Shown here in pieces: positions 61,477 through 64,000 of a DNA stretch of 64,000 bases. Position 1 is the stretch's first letter. Each line of letters begins with the position of its first letter. The notes under the pieces are model-generated. The model had not been told where the DNA came from and ran no database searches. It saw only the letters and a list, made by a program, of their open reading frames with translations. The translations under genes were made by a program, and so were the position numbers. The stretch covers positions 61,868,453-61,932,452 of the forward strand of contig NC_034413.1 of NCBI RefSeq assembly GCF_002078875.1, written 5' to 3'. Source of the stretch: Numida meleagris. Its lineage: Eukaryota > Chordata > Aves > Galliformes > Numididae.

Positions 61477-64000
61477 GTGAGATATCACGGGGTATCTCCT
61501 CTGTCTTAGCAGATGACTTTTTTATAATACATCTTTTGGTAGGAAAATATAGGTTAATTGAGATGGAAATATTCTTCTGAAACGTGCAATTTCAGAAACA
61601 TTTTTTGTCTGATGGTGTTTTCCAGCTCTAGGTCAAATTTCTTCTTTAAGCCAGAGAGGAAAAAGACTTCCTAGTAGCAATTATTAAGTCTGATAGCTTG
61701 AACTTCCCCCTGAACTTCCATTAGCTTGCTACTTGACTGTAGCTGCTGAGGACTTCTCTGCTGGGACATGGCAAACCTGGGCAGACAGTTGTGTTGAATC
61801 CATTCATTAAATAATTCACTTTGCTGATGTGACATCAGAAACTTTGCCACTGCTGTGTCTCTGTGCTCACCTCAAATCAGGAGGACAAGCAGTGTATGAT
61901 CATAGTGAATGCAGCCTGTCTTTGCTTCTTACTCTACTAAAATGGTGCCCGATGCTCATGAGTCTGTGCTGCCATCAGCAGCATGACCAACGTGACCATG
62001 GGCTCCTTTGTTCCTTGTCTTTCTCTACAGGAGCAAGAGGGTTTGCAGTGGGGTATTTTCTTTTGGCTGATTTGGGGTTTATTTTGTTTTGATTCTACAT
62101 TGCTTTTTTTTAAATCAGTGCATTTAACATGTGTGTGGTAGAGGAGACAAAATCTTAAAACTACTTTGTGTTTCTGTTGAAAGGAAGCGAGATTTGCCTA
62201 GGTGTGAGTAAGGGACAGCATTGAAGAGGATGGTTCTCTGCTCCCTGGATACTTCACAGTAAATCCACATAATCCAGGGGAAGAAATAAGCTCCTCTGGA
62301 AGTTTTCTCTTTCACACAAAGAAGCTCTTCCTTTTCTGTAACGCTTCTCCCTTGTCCTTAGTTTTGCTTTACTGTGTCAGTAATTTCCTCAGTGGGACAT
62401 GAGTCAATTTTCCCAGTAGTTTGTTGACAAGTAAACATTCAAAATGAAAGAAGTACCTCAAAATACTTGTATTAATAAGAAAAGGTGTGCTACAAGCCAC
62501 AAGCCTCTTCAAATACATACACCCATACTTTTCATGGCAGTGGAACAAATCCATCAGGTGGGAAAGGGGCTCATCCAGTGGCTGTGCTGATCATCCCATC
62601 TCCAGCCATTTCTCTGATCTGTTCTGCCAAGAGGTCTGGTGGGAGCACACAGCCTTGTTTCTGCAGTCATTAATGTAATGTTGCAGATGTTTGACATTAG
62701 GATTTGGTTCACGCACTTGATGCTGGGATATAGGATGCTGCAAAGAGCAACATGCCGGTGGATCAGATACTCGTGACTGCATTGCAGCTATGTTAATTTG
62801 CAGGGAGGATTTGTTGTGGGAGGTTAAATTTCCTTCACTATTGCACTATAATCACCTGCTTTGGAATCAACTGAATTTGAATGTGGTCATACAGATAATC
62901 CTATATAGACCCTTACAATAAATTAGTGCCTCTTGAAGCTGGAAAAGTTTTAACCACAGAGCTCTGTTCACAGATGTAGTAGCAAACACACTCTCTCAGA
63001 GCTCAGCTATGGCAGAGAAAGGAAAATAAATATTATTTTAAGACTGGATATCAATTCCTTGATACTTTTCCTTACTAGGAAGTCTGTCAATTAGATTTAG
63101 AAGTCCAGAGCATATTGTTTGTCATTTTATAGAGGCTCCTGGCATCAGCTGAGCTTGTTCTGTCTCCTAGTTCTCTTCATTATCATTCATTTTTTCACCA
63201 TATTTTGGACCGAAATAACTTTTGGAGAGTATTGCAGTTTCTCTGGAAAGTCACTTATGGTCCCAGCAGAGTCTGCAGCACCAAGATTGATCAGTATATG
63301 ATCAGCAGGGGTCAGATGAAGCAGTACATCCATATGAACTGCAGTAGACACCTGAACAGAGGCCAGAGGTGCTGTGTTCTACTTCTGTCTCCACTGCTGA
63401 TGTGTTGTAGGATCTTAGACAAGGTCTTTGGGAGCCTTTACTTGTATTTGTCTGTTTCTATGGTTAATTCTTGTGAATTTCTGCTTTTAAGGAGCATGCA
63501 AAAGGAAGCAAAGTATTTGAGTACCCTTAAATGTAGATAAATGTAATCAGAAAAGCATCAAGATGGAATGGTTGATAGGAGCAGAGTGATGAGGCTTGAC
63601 AACAGAGTCCTTATCTGTTATACACCAGAAGTCTGCATTAAAGCAGATATATTCCATTCCCAGAAAGGTTTCTACAGAGCTAGAATTTCACATTTTCGTG
63701 TACTATTGGGTATGGATGTTTCTCAGGACTTGGAAAGGCCCATACCTACAGCGCACATTAGTAACTCTGGGTTGGCCAACACCTTACCTCACCTGAGGGC
63801 AGTTGGAACTACTGCAGGCAGAAGCATTTGGGCCCACCACTGAAGTAATGAATATCTCTGTTCAGGCAGCTGCCAGGGCAGGGGTCTTGTGTCTGGAGAC
63901 CCTTCTCTCTCAGTTGAAGACTTGACCAGAAAAGTGGTCTTCAGTATGTCACTGAGAACTGCCCAAATTTTCTGTTGGCTGTTTATATTACCCCTGTTTT

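Larger units (their letters stand above)
56901..64000 (+). other. KALRN: KALRN intron 2, 5' portion
   Basis: Everything after the donor is non-coding in appearance. The exon expected next (starting with the split glycine then RDKRGGPILTF in mammals) was looked for in the translated frames and is absent, so intron 2 extends past the window end. Contents: an A20 run at 58075-58094, a T15 run at 61413-61427 that forms a strong acceptor-like site, a CAG|GTAAGA donor-like site at 61179, and a possible MIR-like scrap at about 57270-57330. Confidence 0.75.

Noticed and set aside
1..64000. tRNA, snRNA, snoRNA or rRNA genes
   Set aside because: No GGTTCGAATCC-type T-arm with a matching A box, no U6/U1 wording, and no C/D box pair with a closing stem were found by eye; small snoRNAs or microRNAs cannot be excluded without a covariance-model search.
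56901..64000. The next KALRN coding exon (RDKRGGPILTF)
   Set aside because: Not present in any plus-strand frame after the donor; intron 2 continues beyond the window.

Overview
This window looks like nuclear DNA from a bird, most likely a galliform such as chicken or turkey. Two kinds of evidence point this way. There are CR1 LINE remnants with avian-type consensus wording (19825-20024 on the plus strand; 40767-40870 as the reverse complement of a CR1 3' end). There is also one vertebrate coding exon flanked by canonical splice sites. No bacterial gene organisation, operon, rRNA, tRNA, CRISPR array or intact mobile element was found. Long open frames are absent, CpG is scarce, and A/T homopolymers and degenerate repeats are scattered throughout, as expected inside a large vertebrate intron.

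The only protein-coding feature I can support is a 75-base exon at 56820-56894 on the plus strand. Its 24 whole codons, plus a split glycine codon at each edge, match the N-terminal part of kalirin (KALRN), a spectrin-repeat Rho-GEF of neurons and muscle, just before its SEC14 (CRAL-TRIO) domain. It corresponds to the second coding exon of the full-length isoform. The first coding exon (beginning MTDRFWDQWYLW in mammals, from memory) and the next exon (beginning RDKRGG) are not in the window. Positions 1-56819 are therefore read as the 3' part of KALRN intron 1, and 56895-64000 as the 5' part of intron 2.

Region by region: 1-19.8 kb is A/T-rich intron with short tandem duplications, hairpins and A/T tracts, plus one exon-like segment at 10.9 kb and a ratchet-like AG|GT site at 18.27 kb. 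A CR1 fragment lies at 19.8-20.0 kb, followed by a second AG|GT site at 20.23 kb. The 20-40 kb stretch holds a TA/TG microsatellite with a palindrome (23.4 kb), hairpins, and an exon-like segment at 38.5 kb. A CR1 3' tail lies at 40.8 kb. An isolated GC-rich, CpG-dense patch lies at 49.35-49.6 kb, about 7 kb before the exon. A run of old amniote repeats occupies 51.4-54.6 kb (two MIR-like copies on opposite strands and a third ancient repeat). Intron 2 contains A20 and T15 tracts, the latter forming a strong 3' splice-site-like sequence.

I did not find a convincing undescribed system. The observations with most potential are about RNA processing of a very long intron: candidate recursive-splice sites, cryptic exons with good splice sites, and a possible internal promoter. 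All are inferences from motif inspection and need RNA data or cross-species alignment. Repeat-family names rest on memory of consensus sequences, not on a search.
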